Shown: positions 25,433 to 37,305, counted from the stretch's first letter. The stretch: DNA of 64,000 nucleotides from Dyadobacter chenhuakuii (GCF_023821985.2 NZ_CP098805.1:1302001-1366000); one strand, 5' to 3'. Numbers and translations are program-made. Notes: a model not told the origin generated them from the sequence alone.

Positions 25433-26356
25433 ATGAATAGTAAACAGCTTTTTCATTTTCATACGATTACTGAATACCACCGTGCCGCGGGCCTGCCCAA
25501 GCCGACTCACCCGCTGATCAGCCTGGTGCACATGGAGGATTTGAGCAAGCCGATGGCCGAAGATGCATTTAGTATGATCTATGACTTTTATTCCATAGCC
25601 ATGAAAAGGGTGACAAATACTAAGTTCAAATACGGCCAGCAGGTTCAGGATTTTGATGAGGGTGTGCTTTTCTTTATGTCGCCAGGCCAGGTTTTTGGGG
25701 TGGAAATTGAGAAAGGAAACGGGAGCCATAAGCGCGAAGGATGGATGATCCTGATCCACCCGGACTTTTTATGGAACACCCCCCTGGCCAAAACCATCAA
25801 GCAATACGAGTTTTTTAACTACTCGGTTTACGAAGCATTGTTTTTATCAGACAAGGAAGAAACAATGCTTAACACCATCGCGCAGAGCATTGAACAGGAG
25901 TATCAGGGCAATATTGACCGGTTCAGTCAAAGTGTGATCATTGCGCAGCTGGAATTATTGCTGACCTATTCGGAAAGGTTCTACCAGCGCCAGTTCATCA
26001 CGCGAAAGGTTACCAGCCACGAGATCTTGTCCAAGCTCGAAGACTTGCTTACCCATTATTTCACCAGTGGTGCGCTAGTTGAGAAAGGCCTGCCGAGCGT
26101 TACTTATATTGCTGAAAACCTCAACATTTCGCCAGGTTACCTGAGCAGTTTGCTTAAATCGCTGACCGGCCAGAATACGCAACAGCATCTTCACAACAAA
26201 CTGATCGAACTGGCAAAGCAGAAGCTTTCCACTACTAACCTGTCTGTCAGTGAGATCGCTTACGAGTTGGGGTTTGAACATCTTCAATCTTTCAGTAAAC
26301 TCTTCAAAACAAAAACCAATTTTTCTCCAATGGAATTCCGGCAGTCTTTTAACTGA
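25433..26356 (+). CDS. AraC family transcriptional regulator
   Basis: A 307-residue regulator. The N-terminal 190 residues form a cupin-like sensor (FDEGVLFFMSPGQVFGVE); the C-terminal 100 residues carry two helix-turn-helix units (SVTYIAENLNISPGYLSSLL and NLSVSEIAYELGFEHLQSFS) and the end KLFKTKTNFSPMEFRQS. It is a close paralogue of the regulator at 39471-40382, sharing GQ..DFDEGVL..SPGQ and ERFYQRQFITRK-like stretches. It is probably an activator of the upstream SDR gene and possibly of the GyrI-like gene after it. Confidence 0.93.
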   Translation: MNSKQLFHFHTITEYHRAAGLPKPTHPLISLVHMEDLSKPMAEDAFSMIYDFYSIAMKRVTNTKFKYGQQVQDFDEGVLFFMSPGQVFGVEIEKGNGSHKREGWMILIHPDFLWNTPLAKTIKQYEFFNYSVYEALFLSDKEETMLNTIAQSIEQEYQGNIDRFSQSVIIAQLELLLTYSERFYQRQFITRKVTSHEILSKLEDLLTHYFTSGALVEKGLPSVTYIAENLNISPGYLSSLLKSLTGQNTQQHLHNKLIELAKQKLSTTNLSVSEIAYELGFEHLQSFSKLFKTKTNFSPMEFRQSFN

Positions 26357-26435
26357 GACGTTATCAGGAGTTGAATGTCGGCGACGAGTGTCCTAAATCT
26401 AGAATGCGTAAAGTAAGCCGCTGGCGAACAGGGTT

Positions 26436-26504
26436 TTTGTCGCGATTTGCCCTTTTATTTGTCGTGATTAGCCCTTCGTGGTCATACATGGATAGGTAAA
26501 TTTG
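26436..26504 (+). promoter_or_regulatory. Direct repeats and promoter before the GyrI-like gene
   Basis: TTTGTCGCGATTTGCCC (26436-26452) and TTTGTCGTGATTAGCCC (26458-26474) are direct repeats 22 bases apart, followed by the -7 box TAAATTTG at 26497-26504. The layout recalls the operators at 24408 and 38378, but the repeat sequence differs beyond TTTG. Confidence 0.6.
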
Positions 26505-26531
26505 TAAGATAAACAAACGATAAAAACCATT

Positions 26532-27029
26532 ATGCTTTCAGAACCTACCATTCAGCGCCGCGGTGAACTGCATTACCTGGCCATTGCAGAAACCATTCAA
26601 ATGCAGCAGATCCCGGATGTGCTGCCGCCGTTGATTCCTGTGGTCAAGCAATACATGGAGGATCGCGGCATTAAAGCAGGCGGGCCGGATTTTTTTCTTT
26701 ATAAATCAATGGCCCGATCCGGCGAGATGGATTGTGAGGCTGGTTTTCCTGTAAACGAGGCTGTTGAGGGCGATGGTTACATTCGCGCTGGTGCTTTTCC
26801 GGAGGGAAATTATGCAAGCATCATTTATACGGGAGACTTTAAGGATATGATGCAGGCGCATATCGCGCTGGAAAATTACATTAAGGAGCAGGGACTTGTT
26901 GAGAAGTCGGCAACAGAGGGCGGCAGAACGGAGTGGGGTGGACGTACGGAATTCTATTTGGTCGATCCGGAGTTGGAACCGAATCCTGAAAAATGGCAGA
27001 CAGAAATTGTTTTCCTGCTTGAAGACTAA
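26532..27029 (+). CDS. GyrI-like/AraC effector-binding domain protein
   Basis: A 165-residue single-domain protein of the GyrI-like small-molecule binding fold: EMDCEAGFPVNEAVEGDGYI and GNYASIIYTGDFKDMMQAH match the two halves, and EWGGRTEFYLVDPELEPNP the end. Such stand-alone domains bind drugs or toxic small molecules, or act as hydrolases or inhibitors. It follows the AraC gene on the same strand with its own promoter-like region. Confidence 0.85.
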   Translation: MLSEPTIQRRGELHYLAIAETIQMQQIPDVLPPLIPVVKQYMEDRGIKAGGPDFFLYKSMARSGEMDCEAGFPVNEAVEGDGYIRAGAFPEGNYASIIYTGDFKDMMQAHIALENYIKEQGLVEKSATEGGRTEWGGRTEFYLVDPELEPNPEKWQTEIVFLLED

Positions 27030-27096
27030 ATCGAAGAATAGATTTTTCCTATTAATTTATAGAATTAATCGATTGTGATTATCCTTTCCAAAAGCA

Positions 27097-27117
27097 TAAC
27101 TTGCCAATCACAAGTTA
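27097..27117. promoter_or_regulatory. Dyad upstream of katG
   Basis: TAACTTG, seven bases, CAAGTTA: a perfect 21-bp dyad ending 36 bases before the katG start. The size fits an operator for a dimeric regulator; which one is unknown. Confidence 0.55.
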
Positions 27118-27144
27118 AGATGCGTGAGATTTTTTCAACTATAA

Positions 27145-29430
<2,286 letters not shown>

Positions 29431-29470
29431 GCCAGTCTGGTTATTATCCAGCTAGCTTTTTATAAAGGTA

Positions 29471-29503
29471 GGGTCGTGCCGGTTAGCCGGGACGACCCTT
29501 TTT
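29471..29503 (+). terminator. Terminator of katG
   Basis: Stem GGGTCGT-CCGG / CCGG-ACGACCC with loop TTAG, followed by TTTTT. Confidence 0.9.
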
Positions 29504-29524
29504 ATTTATTTTATGTTTTGTAAA

Positions 29525-31597
29525 TCAAATTGGCAATTCCACAAAAAACGTAGTTCCCCGCTCTTTCCCGGATTCAAACCAGATCCGGCCATCGTGCGCT
29601 TCCACAATTTGCTTGCATATGGAAAGTCCGATTCCATACGATTGCTCACCAGCCGTCCCGGATCTGTTAGCACTGCCCAAAGGCAAAAATACTTCGTCTT
29701 TCAGGCTTTCCGGTATGCCTATCCCATTGTCTTCGATGGTTAACAGGACCTTTTCATCCTGTTTTTTAAGATTAATACGGATCGTCCCACCTTTTTGTGA
29801 AAATTTGATGGCATTACTAAGAAGATTGCAGAATACGCGCCAGATCTTTTCCCTGTCAACCGGCACCATAACTTGCTCATAATGATAGTCCAGCCTTTGC
29901 TGTTTTTCAATGGCTTTGTGGCTGAGCATATCAATACATGACTGGACGATCTCCTGTAATGCGACCTCACTTTTGGCAACACGTTTGCGATCAGAGCTGG
30001 ATTGGAGAATCTGACTGATCAGCGTATTGGCCTTCCCGGCCGATTGTTGAATGCTAGTGATGAGTTCTGTTTGTTCTTCTGTTGGCTTTTCATCCCAAAA
30101 CACAAGTTGAGAAGCGGAAGTAATGGCCGCGATCGGGTTGCGCAAATCGTGTGCGACGATCTTCAAAACGTGTTCATTCTCAATCTCAGCTTGTTCCAGC
30201 GCATTTACGGTGTCTTGCAATACAATGTTGCTTTGCGTGATTACTTTGTTCAAATCAGTAACAGCGCGCAAATTATTTAAACTTTTCCGGGCAATGCGCC
30301 ATATCAGGTAGGCGATCACCGCCAGGGTGACAGATAGCAAAATGCTGAATACGAGCAGCAAAGCCTTACGCGTATCCTGTTCCTCGACGAGCTCTTCTTC
30401 GTGTTGATTCTGGATTTGTTGCAGCAGCTGCCCTACATCGCTTCTGTTTTCCACATTCTTTTTCAATTTCATCACCCGGTCGGCTTCCATACCGGCGATG
30501 AGCATCTTTCCTGCATCTTCAAATTTTCCTTGTCCGAACAAGATAGAGGCTTCCATTTTTTGATAAAGAATCACATTAGCAGGATGATTCAATGCGCCCG
30601 GCAACTTTTTCAGTATTGTAAGCTCCTCTGCGGCTTTGTCAAATTTTTTTGTCTTAATAAAAATTCTGGTAAGCAACTGCCGCGATTCCTGTTCTACTTC
30701 TAATGACCAGTCAATTTCCGGGTCATGCATCAGGCATTTTTTGATGAGCTTTTCAGCAGTTTCCATATCGCCCTTCAAGAAATAGGCCTCCGCCTCGTTC
30801 CTTACCATCACAATCCGCGCGAACCGGATGTAGTTCTGTTCTTTTGGAAACTCTGACGAGTGTTTATTAATAAAATCACTGGCTTGCTGAAAATATTGCA
30901 AGGCAATATCCGGCTCATTAAGGTAAAGATGTGCTATCCCAATGTTCCTCAGGCTGCCTTGCATCTCAATAAATTCGAGCTGGAAATTGCCAGACTGCTT
31001 ACATTCAGCCAACTCTTTCAGTTCATGTTTCCAATATTCTATGGCCTGGTAATAGTTTTCTTCTTTAAAGGAAATGCTGGCGATCCGGCTGCTATATCGG
31101 GCACATTCACACGTTTCGCCGAGACTGGTCAAAAAGGATTTGCCGTGATAATAGTTGCGGTAGGCCTGGTAAAATCTTTTCTGTTTTAACAAATCATCCC
31201 CTTTCAAAAGCAATGCTTTGGAGTATTCAGCGGGAAATTGCTGGCGGATCTGCGCAGTAGGAAACAGTTGTAGTAAGCTATCCGTGTAACTCAGCGCATT
31301 TTCCGTCAATGTTGAATCCCTGTGGCTGAGGACCTTCATGAATTTGTAGTAGCGCATGCGGTCACTTAACGTCTGATCGTCAATTGTGGCCATTAGCGAG
31401 TCAAATGTCACGATGCATTTTTTAATCCCAATCTTGCGAGAATCGCGGTCCAGGCTATCAATCCATGCGTCCATAACTTGTTCATGATCCCCTTTTGTTG
31501 ATGTTTTGCACCCTGAAAAACCAAGAATTAGCAGAAGCCCGGCAAGAATAATGTTGTATTTGTTCAAAAAAGTAAGCTGATAGAAGTAATCCATCAT
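29525..31597 (-). CDS. TPR-containing sensor histidine kinase with lipobox
   Basis: About 690 residues from the ATG at 31597. The N-terminus has a lipoprotein signal (ILAGLLLILGFSGC), so the sensor part would be lipid-anchored outside the inner membrane. About 380 residues of TPR-like helices follow (repeated patterns such as YYQAIEYWKHELKEL and EPDIALQYFQQASDF), then a transmembrane helix (LLLVFSILLSVTLAVIAYL), a coiled coil, HisKA (KIVAHDLRNPIAAITSAS with phospho-His) and HATPase (NLLSNAIKFS, DNGIGIP, GIGLSICKQIVEAH). No response regulator gene is adjacent, so it is an orphan kinase. Confidence 0.92.
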   Translation of the reverse strand: MMDYFYQLTFLNKYNIILAGLLLILGFSGCKTSTKGDHEQVMDAWIDSLDRDSRKIGIKKCIVTFDSLMATIDDQTLSDRMRYYKFMKVLSHRDSTLTENALSYTDSLLQLFPTAQIRQQFPAEYSKALLLKGDDLLKQKRFYQAYRNYYHGKSFLTSLGETCECARYSSRIASISFKEENYYQAIEYWKHELKELAECKQSGNFQLEFIEMQGSLRNIGIAHLYLNEPDIALQYFQQASDFINKHSSEFPKEQNYIRFARIVMVRNEAEAYFLKGDMETAEKLIKKCLMHDPEIDWSLEVEQESRQLLTRIFIKTKKFDKAAEELTILKKLPGALNHPANVILYQKMEASILFGQGKFEDAGKMLIAGMEADRVMKLKKNVENRSDVGQLLQQIQNQHEEELVEEQDTRKALLLVFSILLSVTLAVIAYLIWRIARKSLNNLRAVTDLNKVITQSNIVLQDTVNALEQAEIENEHVLKIVAHDLRNPIAAITSASQLVFWDEKPTEEQTELITSIQQSAGKANTLISQILQSSSDRKRVAKSEVALQEIVQSCIDMLSHKAIEKQQRLDYHYEQVMVPVDREKIWRVFCNLLSNAIKFSQKGGTIRINLKKQDEKVLLTIEDNGIGIPESLKDEVFLPLGSANRSGTAGEQSYGIGLSICKQIVEAHDGRIWFESGKERGTTFFVELPI

Positions 31598-31672
31598 TAA
31601 TAGAGTGATAGTTTGAGCGACGGAAGCTAACAACAAAGCAGGCTAGCTAAAAAAAATTTAATGAAAAATTTG

Positions 31673-31716
31673 CGTAGTTAAATGACTACGCTTAAATTCG
31701 TAGCCAAATAGCTACA
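31673..31716. promoter_or_regulatory. Two ArsR-type operator dyads before the ArsR gene
   Basis: CGTAGT-TAAATG-ACTACG at 31673-31690 and CGTAGC-CAAATA-GCTACA at 31699-31716 are two 18-bp dyads, 26 bases apart, ending two bases before the ArsR start codon. A -7-like AAAATTTG precedes them at 31665. The placement over the start region suggests autorepression. Confidence 0.8.
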
Positions 31717-31718
31717 CA

Positions 31719-32042
31719 ATGAATTTAAGACGAGATGTTTTCCAGGCCATAGCAGATCCGACGAGAAGGGCCATCCTTCTTTTGGTTGCGACGCAGACCA
31801 TGACAGCTGGCGCCATTGCTGCCAATTTCGATACGGCCAGACCTACGGTTTCCAAACATTTGGCAATTCTTACCGAATGTGAGTTGCTCGAACAGCACCA
31901 GAACGGGCGGGAGATTTACTATCACATTAATGCAAAGAAGATGAAAGAAGTGGCCGATTTCATCGAACCGTTCCGCAATATGTGGGACGACCGGTTTAAC
32001 AAGCTGGAAGCGATTATGAAAAATTATCAATCAAATAAATGA
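31719..32042 (+). CDS. ArsR/SmtB family repressor
   Basis: A 107-residue winged-helix protein. [11 protein letters not shown], then the recognition helix region [19 protein letters not shown] and the wing [10 protein letters not shown] are typical. The metal-binding cysteines of ArsR or SmtB are absent, as in the AHSA1-associated subgroup whose signal is unknown. It is the first gene of a three-gene operon with SRPBCC and DoxX proteins and very likely binds the two dyads in front of it. Confidence 0.93.
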   Translation: MNLRRDVFQAIADPTRRAILLLVATQTMTAGAIAANFDTARPTVSKHLAILTECELLEQHQNGREIYYHINAKKMKEVADFIEPFRNMWDDRFNKLEAIMKNYQSNK

Positions 32043-32043
32043 T

Positions 32044-32526
32044 ATGGAACGCAAAACCAAGGTTCACGCCGAAGATGGCAAGCAAGAAATTTTCATCACC
32101 AGGGAGTTTGATCTGCCGCTGGATTTACTTTTCAAAGCTTACACGGAGCCGGAGATCGTAGCGCAATGGATGGGAACAAAAGTGGTGAAAATGGAGAACA
32201 GGAAACATGGCGCCTACGAGTTCGAGACATCCGATGCGCAGGGCAATGTTGTATTCAGGGCCAATGGTGTGTTTCCGGAATATATTCCCAACCAAAGAAT
32301 TACCCGGACATTTGAAATGGAAAATACGCCGGGCTCTCCGTTCCAGTTTGCCGTTCAGCTCGAATTCCTGGAATTCGAAAAGATGACAGATGAAACCAGC
32401 AAGCTGACCATGCATCTGGTCTATAAAACAGTAGCGCTGCGCGACCAAACCTTGAAAATGCCATTCGCACAAGGCATTAACATGGCGCACAACAGATTGC
32501 AGGAAGTTGTATATCAGTTAAAATAA
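32044..32526 (+). CDS. SRPBCC (AHSA1-like) domain protein
   Basis: A 160-residue START/Bet v1-fold protein: ITREFDLPLDLLFKAYTEPE, QWMGTK and GAYEFETSDAQGNVVF are typical of the AHSA1 group. The fold makes a hydrophobic ligand-binding pocket. It starts one base after the ArsR stop; the ArsR-SRPBCC pairing is very common and may form a ligand-responsive unit. Confidence 0.9.
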   Translation: MERKTKVHAEDGKQEIFITREFDLPLDLLFKAYTEPEIVAQWMGTKVVKMENRKHGAYEFETSDAQGNVVFRANGVFPEYIPNQRITRTFEMENTPGSPFQFAVQLEFLEFEKMTDETSKLTMHLVYKTVALRDQTLKMPFAQGINMAHNRLQEVVYQLK

Positions 32527-32533
32527 GCCTATC

Positions 32534-32914
32534 ATGACAAAGAGAAACAAGATCATTTACTGGATTGCAACTGTATGGCTCTCATTAGGCATGGTATCCA
32601 GCGGTGCTGTGCAAATCATCAAACTCAAAGAGGAAGTGGACATGATGACGCATCTGGGTTATCCGCTTTATTTTCTGACGATCATTGGTGTCTGGAAAAT
32701 GCTTGGTGTGGTTGTAGTGCTGCTTCCCAGGCTGCCATTGGTCAAAGAATGGGCATATGCAGGCTTCTTCTTCACCATGTCCGGTGCTGTCTTTTCTCAC
32801 ATGGCGGCTGGCGACGGTGCCAAGGAATTTTTCGGACCCATATTATTAATTGTCCTGACAGTTGTTTCCTGGTATTTCAGGCCAGCGTCGCGGAAGCTGC
32901 CGGCAATAAATTAA
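32534..32914 (+). CDS. DoxX-like membrane protein
   Basis: A 126-residue four-helix protein, paralogue of the one at 12384-12770 (shared THLGYPLYFLTIIGVWK-type loop and VKEWAYAGFFF). It is third gene of the ArsR operon, seven bases after the SRPBCC stop. Confidence 0.85.
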   Translation: MTKRNKIIYWIATVWLSLGMVSSGAVQIIKLKEEVDMMTHLGYPLYFLTIIGVWKMLGVVVVLLPRLPLVKEWAYAGFFFTMSGAVFSHMAAGDGAKEFFGPILLIVLTVVSWYFRPASRKLPAIN

Positions 32915-33027
32915 GACGTATCATCAGCTAAGTTATTTCTCCCAACCGAAATTAGAATACAAATTATTATCACTTTAATATTCAAAAATTCGTGTGCATC
33001 CGTGCATCCGTGGCATTTAAAACTACT

Positions 33028-33591
33028 ATGAAAGATAAAAAACAGTTATCCGAGCAACAGACCAGCGAATTACTGGAAACATTGAAAGCCCGTTTTGAAA
33101 AGAATAAAAGCCGCCACGAAGGTCTGGACTGGAATAAAATCAAGGCAAAACTGGAAGCCGATCCTGAGAAGCTCTGGGTGCTGGACGAAATGGAAGTGAC
33201 TGGCGGTGAGCCGGATGTAGTAGGTTACGATAAAAAGTCAGACGAATTCATTTTCTTTGATTGTTCGCCTGAAACCCCCAAAGACCGGAGAAGCCTGTGT
33301 TACGACCGGGCAGCCTGGGAGTCAAGAAAAGCCAACAAACCCGAAAACACCGCGATGGACATGGCTTCCGAAATGGGTGTGGAACTGCTGACCGAAGAAG
33401 AATATCAGCAATTGCAGGCATTAGGCAAGTTCGATCTGAAAACATCCAGCTGGTTGAAAACGCCTGCTAACGTCAGAAAATTGGGAGGCGCAATCTTCGG
33501 TGACCGACGTTTCGACCGCGTTTTTATTTACCATAATGGCGCCGATTCTTATTATGCAGCAAGGGGTTTCCGCGGTTCGCTCAGGGTTTAG
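33028..33591 (+). CDS. DUF4256 domain protein
   Basis: About 187 residues from the ATG at 33028; the frame opens 12 codons earlier with GTG codons inside a short repeat gtgcatccgtgcatccgtgg, which looks non-coding. WVLDEMEVTGGEPDVVGYD and GVELLTEEEYQQLQALGKFD, plus RVFIYHNGADSYYAARGFRG at the end, are the conserved parts of DUF4256. No function is known. Probably cytoplasmic. Confidence 0.82.
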   Translation: MKDKKQLSEQQTSELLETLKARFEKNKSRHEGLDWNKIKAKLEADPEKLWVLDEMEVTGGEPDVVGYDKKSDEFIFFDCSPETPKDRRSLCYDRAAWESRKANKPENTAMDMASEMGVELLTEEEYQQLQALGKFDLKTSSWLKTPANVRKLGGAIFGDRRFDRVFIYHNGADSYYAARGFRGSLRV

Positions 33592-33605
33592 AATATTATC
33601 CCCGG

Positions 33606-34649
33606 CTATTCAAGTAATTTCTCCTTAATCATAAATGCGGCAAGTTCCTGCGCGAAGCGCGTCGCACCGGCTTCGCTCAAATGACAGACATCGCAAAATA
33701 ACGAAGAGTCGGCGGGCGGGCGCTTTTCCATGTCCATGAGTGTTACAGAGTAAGTTTGGGCTAATTTCCTGAGTATCTGATTGTGCCTGTCCACTCCCTT
33801 TCTAACATTTTCAGGACTTCCCCACATGGTAACAGGGGTTGCGAAGTTGCATTTGGCAAAGTGCTTCACATCGCTTGTATCGCCTTTAAGCGGATATTTG
33901 GCAGGAAAATGAGAGGCATAACTCAGCAGAACCAGTTTCTCTCCCTTGCTGCGCGCTTTCCCGATAATCCTGTTGAGGTTATGCTCATACACCCGCCCGC
34001 TCCGGACCCGGGCTCCAAACTTTGCAAACGCCGGATCCACACCATATTGACTCAGATATATCTTATGGCTGACCTTATCATTTATATAATGTATCACCTT
34101 ATCACACAAGTAGGGAATAACGGTTACATTGATCTCGGGGTGTGCTAAAAGCAGGTAAATGTCGTCATACCATTTAATGTGCGCGTAATCGTCTTTGAAA
34201 TTTACAGGCGGAATGTTGTTCGCGTGGGTGTCGTTAATGGCTTCGTAATAAATGACGAGATCAAACTTTTGCTTGTCCAGCAGATCGTACTTGATCCGAT
34301 TATCCAGCGCGGTGTGGGCAGGAGCTGCTATGTTGTAAAATGCGAATTTTGCATGGCTTCCATATTTTTGTTTCAAAAGTGAGTCAAGCCTGGGTTCCAG
34401 ATTAAGATATCCCGTGCTGATCACGGAGCCCCCGAGAATCAGCACATCTTTGATTGCATCATCATTTCTGATCTTCATGGAATTCAAAACGTCCATATTC
34501 GTATAGAACTTTTTGTAGAGAAAATCAGAGGGCCTTAAAAAAGGATAGCCCAAAAACGCCAGAGCGGATCTCAATATAAGCTCTGTGAAAATGAACAGGA
34601 TCAGAAAGTAAACAATGTAAAAGGAAGCGCGCCTCATTGACCTTAGCAT
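33606..34649 (-). CDS. Membrane-anchored SGNH-hydrolase-like protein
   Basis: About 347 residues from the ATG at 34649 (the frame opens at GTG 34661). An N-terminal membrane anchor (FYIVYFLILFIFTELILRSA) is followed by an SGNH-like domain: block I GGSVIS near 74, YYEAINDTHANN near 138, and the C-terminal DVCHLSEAGATRFA with Asp and His in the D-x-x-H arrangement. Such proteins deacylate or acylate surface polysaccharides or lipids. It is convergent with the DUF4256 gene. Confidence 0.75.
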   Translation of the reverse strand: MLRSMRRASFYIVYFLILFIFTELILRSALAFLGYPFLRPSDFLYKKFYTNMDVLNSMKIRNDDAIKDVLILGGSVISTGYLNLEPRLDSLLKQKYGSHAKFAFYNIAAPAHTALDNRIKYDLLDKQKFDLVIYYEAINDTHANNIPPVNFKDDYAHIKWYDDIYLLLAHPEINVTVIPYLCDKVIHYINDKVSHKIYLSQYGVDPAFAKFGARVRSGRVYEHNLNRIIGKARSKGEKLVLLSYASHFPAKYPLKGDTSDVKHFAKCNFATPVTMWGSPENVRKGVDRHNQILRKLAQTYSVTLMDMEKRPPADSSLFCDVCHLSEAGATRFAQELAAFMIKEKLLE

Positions 34650-34870
34650 TAATAATGCCACAACAAGGAATTTAGGCTATCAAAAAGCAAAACGAATGTG
34701 TCACCGGCTGGTTTCAATTATTTACCGTGTTACCATAAAACGAACATCTTCCGTCCGAAAGCGTACAGTTTAGCATAGCAAAATATAGCATTAGAAGCTG
34801 AAAAAGGCACCTTCTGGCAATGGAACAAATGTTTTGCAAACAAATAACATCCTTGACCTAAACCGATCAT

Positions 34871-37228
34871 ATGTTACAGAACTACTTCAAAATTGCGGTA
34901 AGAAACATCTGGAAACACCGGCTTTTTTCCTTCATCAATATATTCGGCCTGGCTTCGGGACTGATGGTCTGTTTTCTTGCCATTGCCCATATCAAAGGAG
35001 CGCTGGACTACGATCATTTTCATCCGAAAGGGGAACGCATTTACCGGATTATCACAGATGTGATCAGCAATGAAAACGACAAGACGGCCTTCGCAACAAC
35101 ACCATTGCCGCTGGCAGAAACGCTAAAAAAGGATTACGGTTCCGTAGAGAACGCCGCACGCGTTGTCAGGACTTATGCCGAAGTGCAAGGCAACGATAAG
35201 CGGCTGGATTTTCTCACTTTCGCTGTTGATGTATCGTTTTTTCAAATGTTTGGCTATCCCGTTTTGAAAGGACAATTCCCAGCTGCGCCGGGTACGGCTG
35301 TGATTAGTCAGGCGACGGCGGAAAAGATTTTTGGCACACAGGATCCGGTTGGGCAGGTTTTGGAGCAGGAGGGGATCGCACCATCCGTGATTACGGCCGT
35401 AGTTCCCGACACCGCTTTTCGCAGCCATCTCAAATTTGATATCCTCTTTGCGCTGCCGGCAGACAAAATGGGCCTTTTCGATGAGGGAAAAGGCTGGAAT
35501 GATTTCGGCAAAAGTTACACCTATATCTTGTTAAAAGAGGGCATTGCAGAAGGCCAGCTGGAAGAAACGCTGCCGTCCGTCGGCAAGCGGGAAAGTGCTA
35601 ACCTGGCCCCCGGTAGTGTAAAGTCTCTTGATTTTCGTGCACAACCACTCACCGATATTTCTCCGGCTATGGAGGAGTTAATGAACAGCACTTATGAGCC
35701 TCAGATCAGCGGACTGATGCTCGAAATGGCCGTCGGCCTGGTAACATTGCTGATGGCTGCATTCAATTACATTAACCTTACATTAGCCCGGTCCATGAGT
35801 CGCGCGCGTGAGGTTGGGATCCGGAAAACTTCGGGCGCGCTTCGCTGGCAGCTTTTGGGCCAGTTCATGGCGGAGTCGGTGATCCTTTCCTTGCTCGCGC
35901 TCATGCTTGCTTATATGATGCTCGAACTCGTGAAGCCGATGGCATTTGTACAGCAATGGCTGATCGGAGGCGTGGTCTGGGACTGGAAACTTTGGGCTGC
36001 CTTTATCACTTTCAGCATTGCAGCCGGGTTATTGGCAGGCATGATCCCCGCCAAAGTCCTTTCCAATTTCCAGCCTGCCGAAGTGCTCCGCAGCCGCAAC
36101 GGCCTGAAAGTGATTCGTGGAATTTCACTCCGTAAGACTTTGATTGTCTTGCAGTTCAGTATTTCGTTACTCGCAATGATCGCGCTCGTGACCATGATGC
36201 GACAGCAATATTACATGGCAACCGGCGACTACGGATTCCGGACAAAAAACGTGCTGAACATTCCGTTGAACAGCATTTCATATGAAAGATTATCCAACGA
36301 AGTAAGCAAGCTGGCCGGCGTGGAACACGTTTCGGGCATATCAGAACCATTCGGCCATCACGGCGCCACGGAGCGAATTAAAATGAAACGTGGAGATGAG
36401 CAGACGATCCCGTCGTTTATCTGCGACGTGGCACCCGATTTTACCAAAACACTGCAATTAACATTGGTATCAGGACAGGATTTATCGAAAAAATCAGCAT
36501 CCGGCAGGCACATACTGATCAATGAAGAAGCGGTCAAAAAGTTTAATCTTTTAGATAACAGATCGGCCATTGGCAAATCGATCTGGCTCAATGACAGCAC
36601 AGAAGTTCAGATTGCCGGTGTGGTTAAAGATTTCCGGTTTACCAGCTTCAATTGGCAGATCCGGCCGCTGATCATTCGCCCGCAAATGTCCAGCTTGCGT
36701 TACATGCACGTGGCTGTGACGCCCGGTTCGAAGGATAGGGTTTTGGAAGAAACAAAGCGCATCTTTAAGCAACTGAAACCCTACGAAACTTTCGAGGGAA
36801 AATGGTTTGACGACTTCCTGTACGAGCGCCACGCGCACATGGACGACATCAGCTTCATGGCTTTACTGCTTGGCATTTCTTTCTCGATCGCCTGCCTCGG
36901 ACTTCTCGGAATGGTTACCTATAACACCCAAACCCGCATTAAGGAGGTGGGCGTCCGAAAAGTGATGGGCGCAGAAGTCGCACAGATCATCTGGCTTTTG
37001 TCCCGCGATTTCGTAAAATTGCTCACCATTGCAGGCGCCATTGCATTGCCACTCGGATATCTGGCTGGGTATGCATTTTTATTCAACTTTGCCTACCATG
37101 TCAGCATTGGCTTCGAAACATTAGGCCTTTGCTTTGGCGTCCTTTTGTTGCTAGGCGGGCTGATTATCAGCACCAGAACTTACAAGGCGGCAACTGGCAA
37201 TCCGGTGGAGGCGCTCGGTAATGAGTAA
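34871..37228 (+). CDS. FtsX/MacB-type ABC transporter permease
   Basis: A 785-residue permease of the large Bacteroidota type with two MacB periplasmic core plus FtsX units. N-terminal NYFKIAVRNIWKHRLFSFINIFGLA is typical; FtsX helices lie at about 280-400 and 670-780, with the signatures REVGIRKTSGALRWQL and KEVGVRKVMGAEVAQI. These proteins span the inner membrane and transmit ATP-driven conformational change to periplasmic partners. No ATPase gene is adjacent, so it must work with one encoded elsewhere. A second member is at the right window edge. Confidence 0.9.
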   Translation: MLQNYFKIAVRNIWKHRLFSFINIFGLASGLMVCFLAIAHIKGALDYDHFHPKGERIYRIITDVISNENDKTAFATTPLPLAETLKKDYGSVENAARVVRTYAEVQGNDKRLDFLTFAVDVSFFQMFGYPVLKGQFPAAPGTAVISQATAEKIFGTQDPVGQVLEQEGIAPSVITAVVPDTAFRSHLKFDILFALPADKMGLFDEGKGWNDFGKSYTYILLKEGIAEGQLEETLPSVGKRESANLAPGSVKSLDFRAQPLTDISPAMEELMNSTYEPQISGLMLEMAVGLVTLLMAAFNYINLTLARSMSRAREVGIRKTSGALRWQLLGQFMAESVILSLLALMLAYMMLELVKPMAFVQQWLIGGVVWDWKLWAAFITFSIAAGLLAGMIPAKVLSNFQPAEVLRSRNGLKVIRGISLRKTLIVLQFSISLLAMIALVTMMRQQYYMATGDYGFRTKNVLNIPLNSISYERLSNEVSKLAGVEHVSGISEPFGHHGATERIKMKRGDEQTIPSFICDVAPDFTKTLQLTLVSGQDLSKKSASGRHILINEEAVKKFNLLDNRSAIGKSIWLNDSTEVQIAGVVKDFRFTSFNWQIRPLIIRPQMSSLRYMHVAVTPGSKDRVLEETKRIFKQLKPYETFEGKWFDDFLYERHAHMDDISFMALLLGISFSIACLGLLGMVTYNTQTRIKEVGVRKVMGAEVAQIIWLLSRDFVKLLTIAGAIALPLGYLAGYAFLFNFAYHVSIGFETLGLCFGVLLLLGGLIISTRTYKAATGNPVEALGNE

Positions 37229-37305
37229 ATGTTCACAAACTCAAATTGCGGTTCAGCGGCGGGTCACTCAGTAGCAAGCCGCTTGCCTCATTGCCGTCTG
37301 TATCC

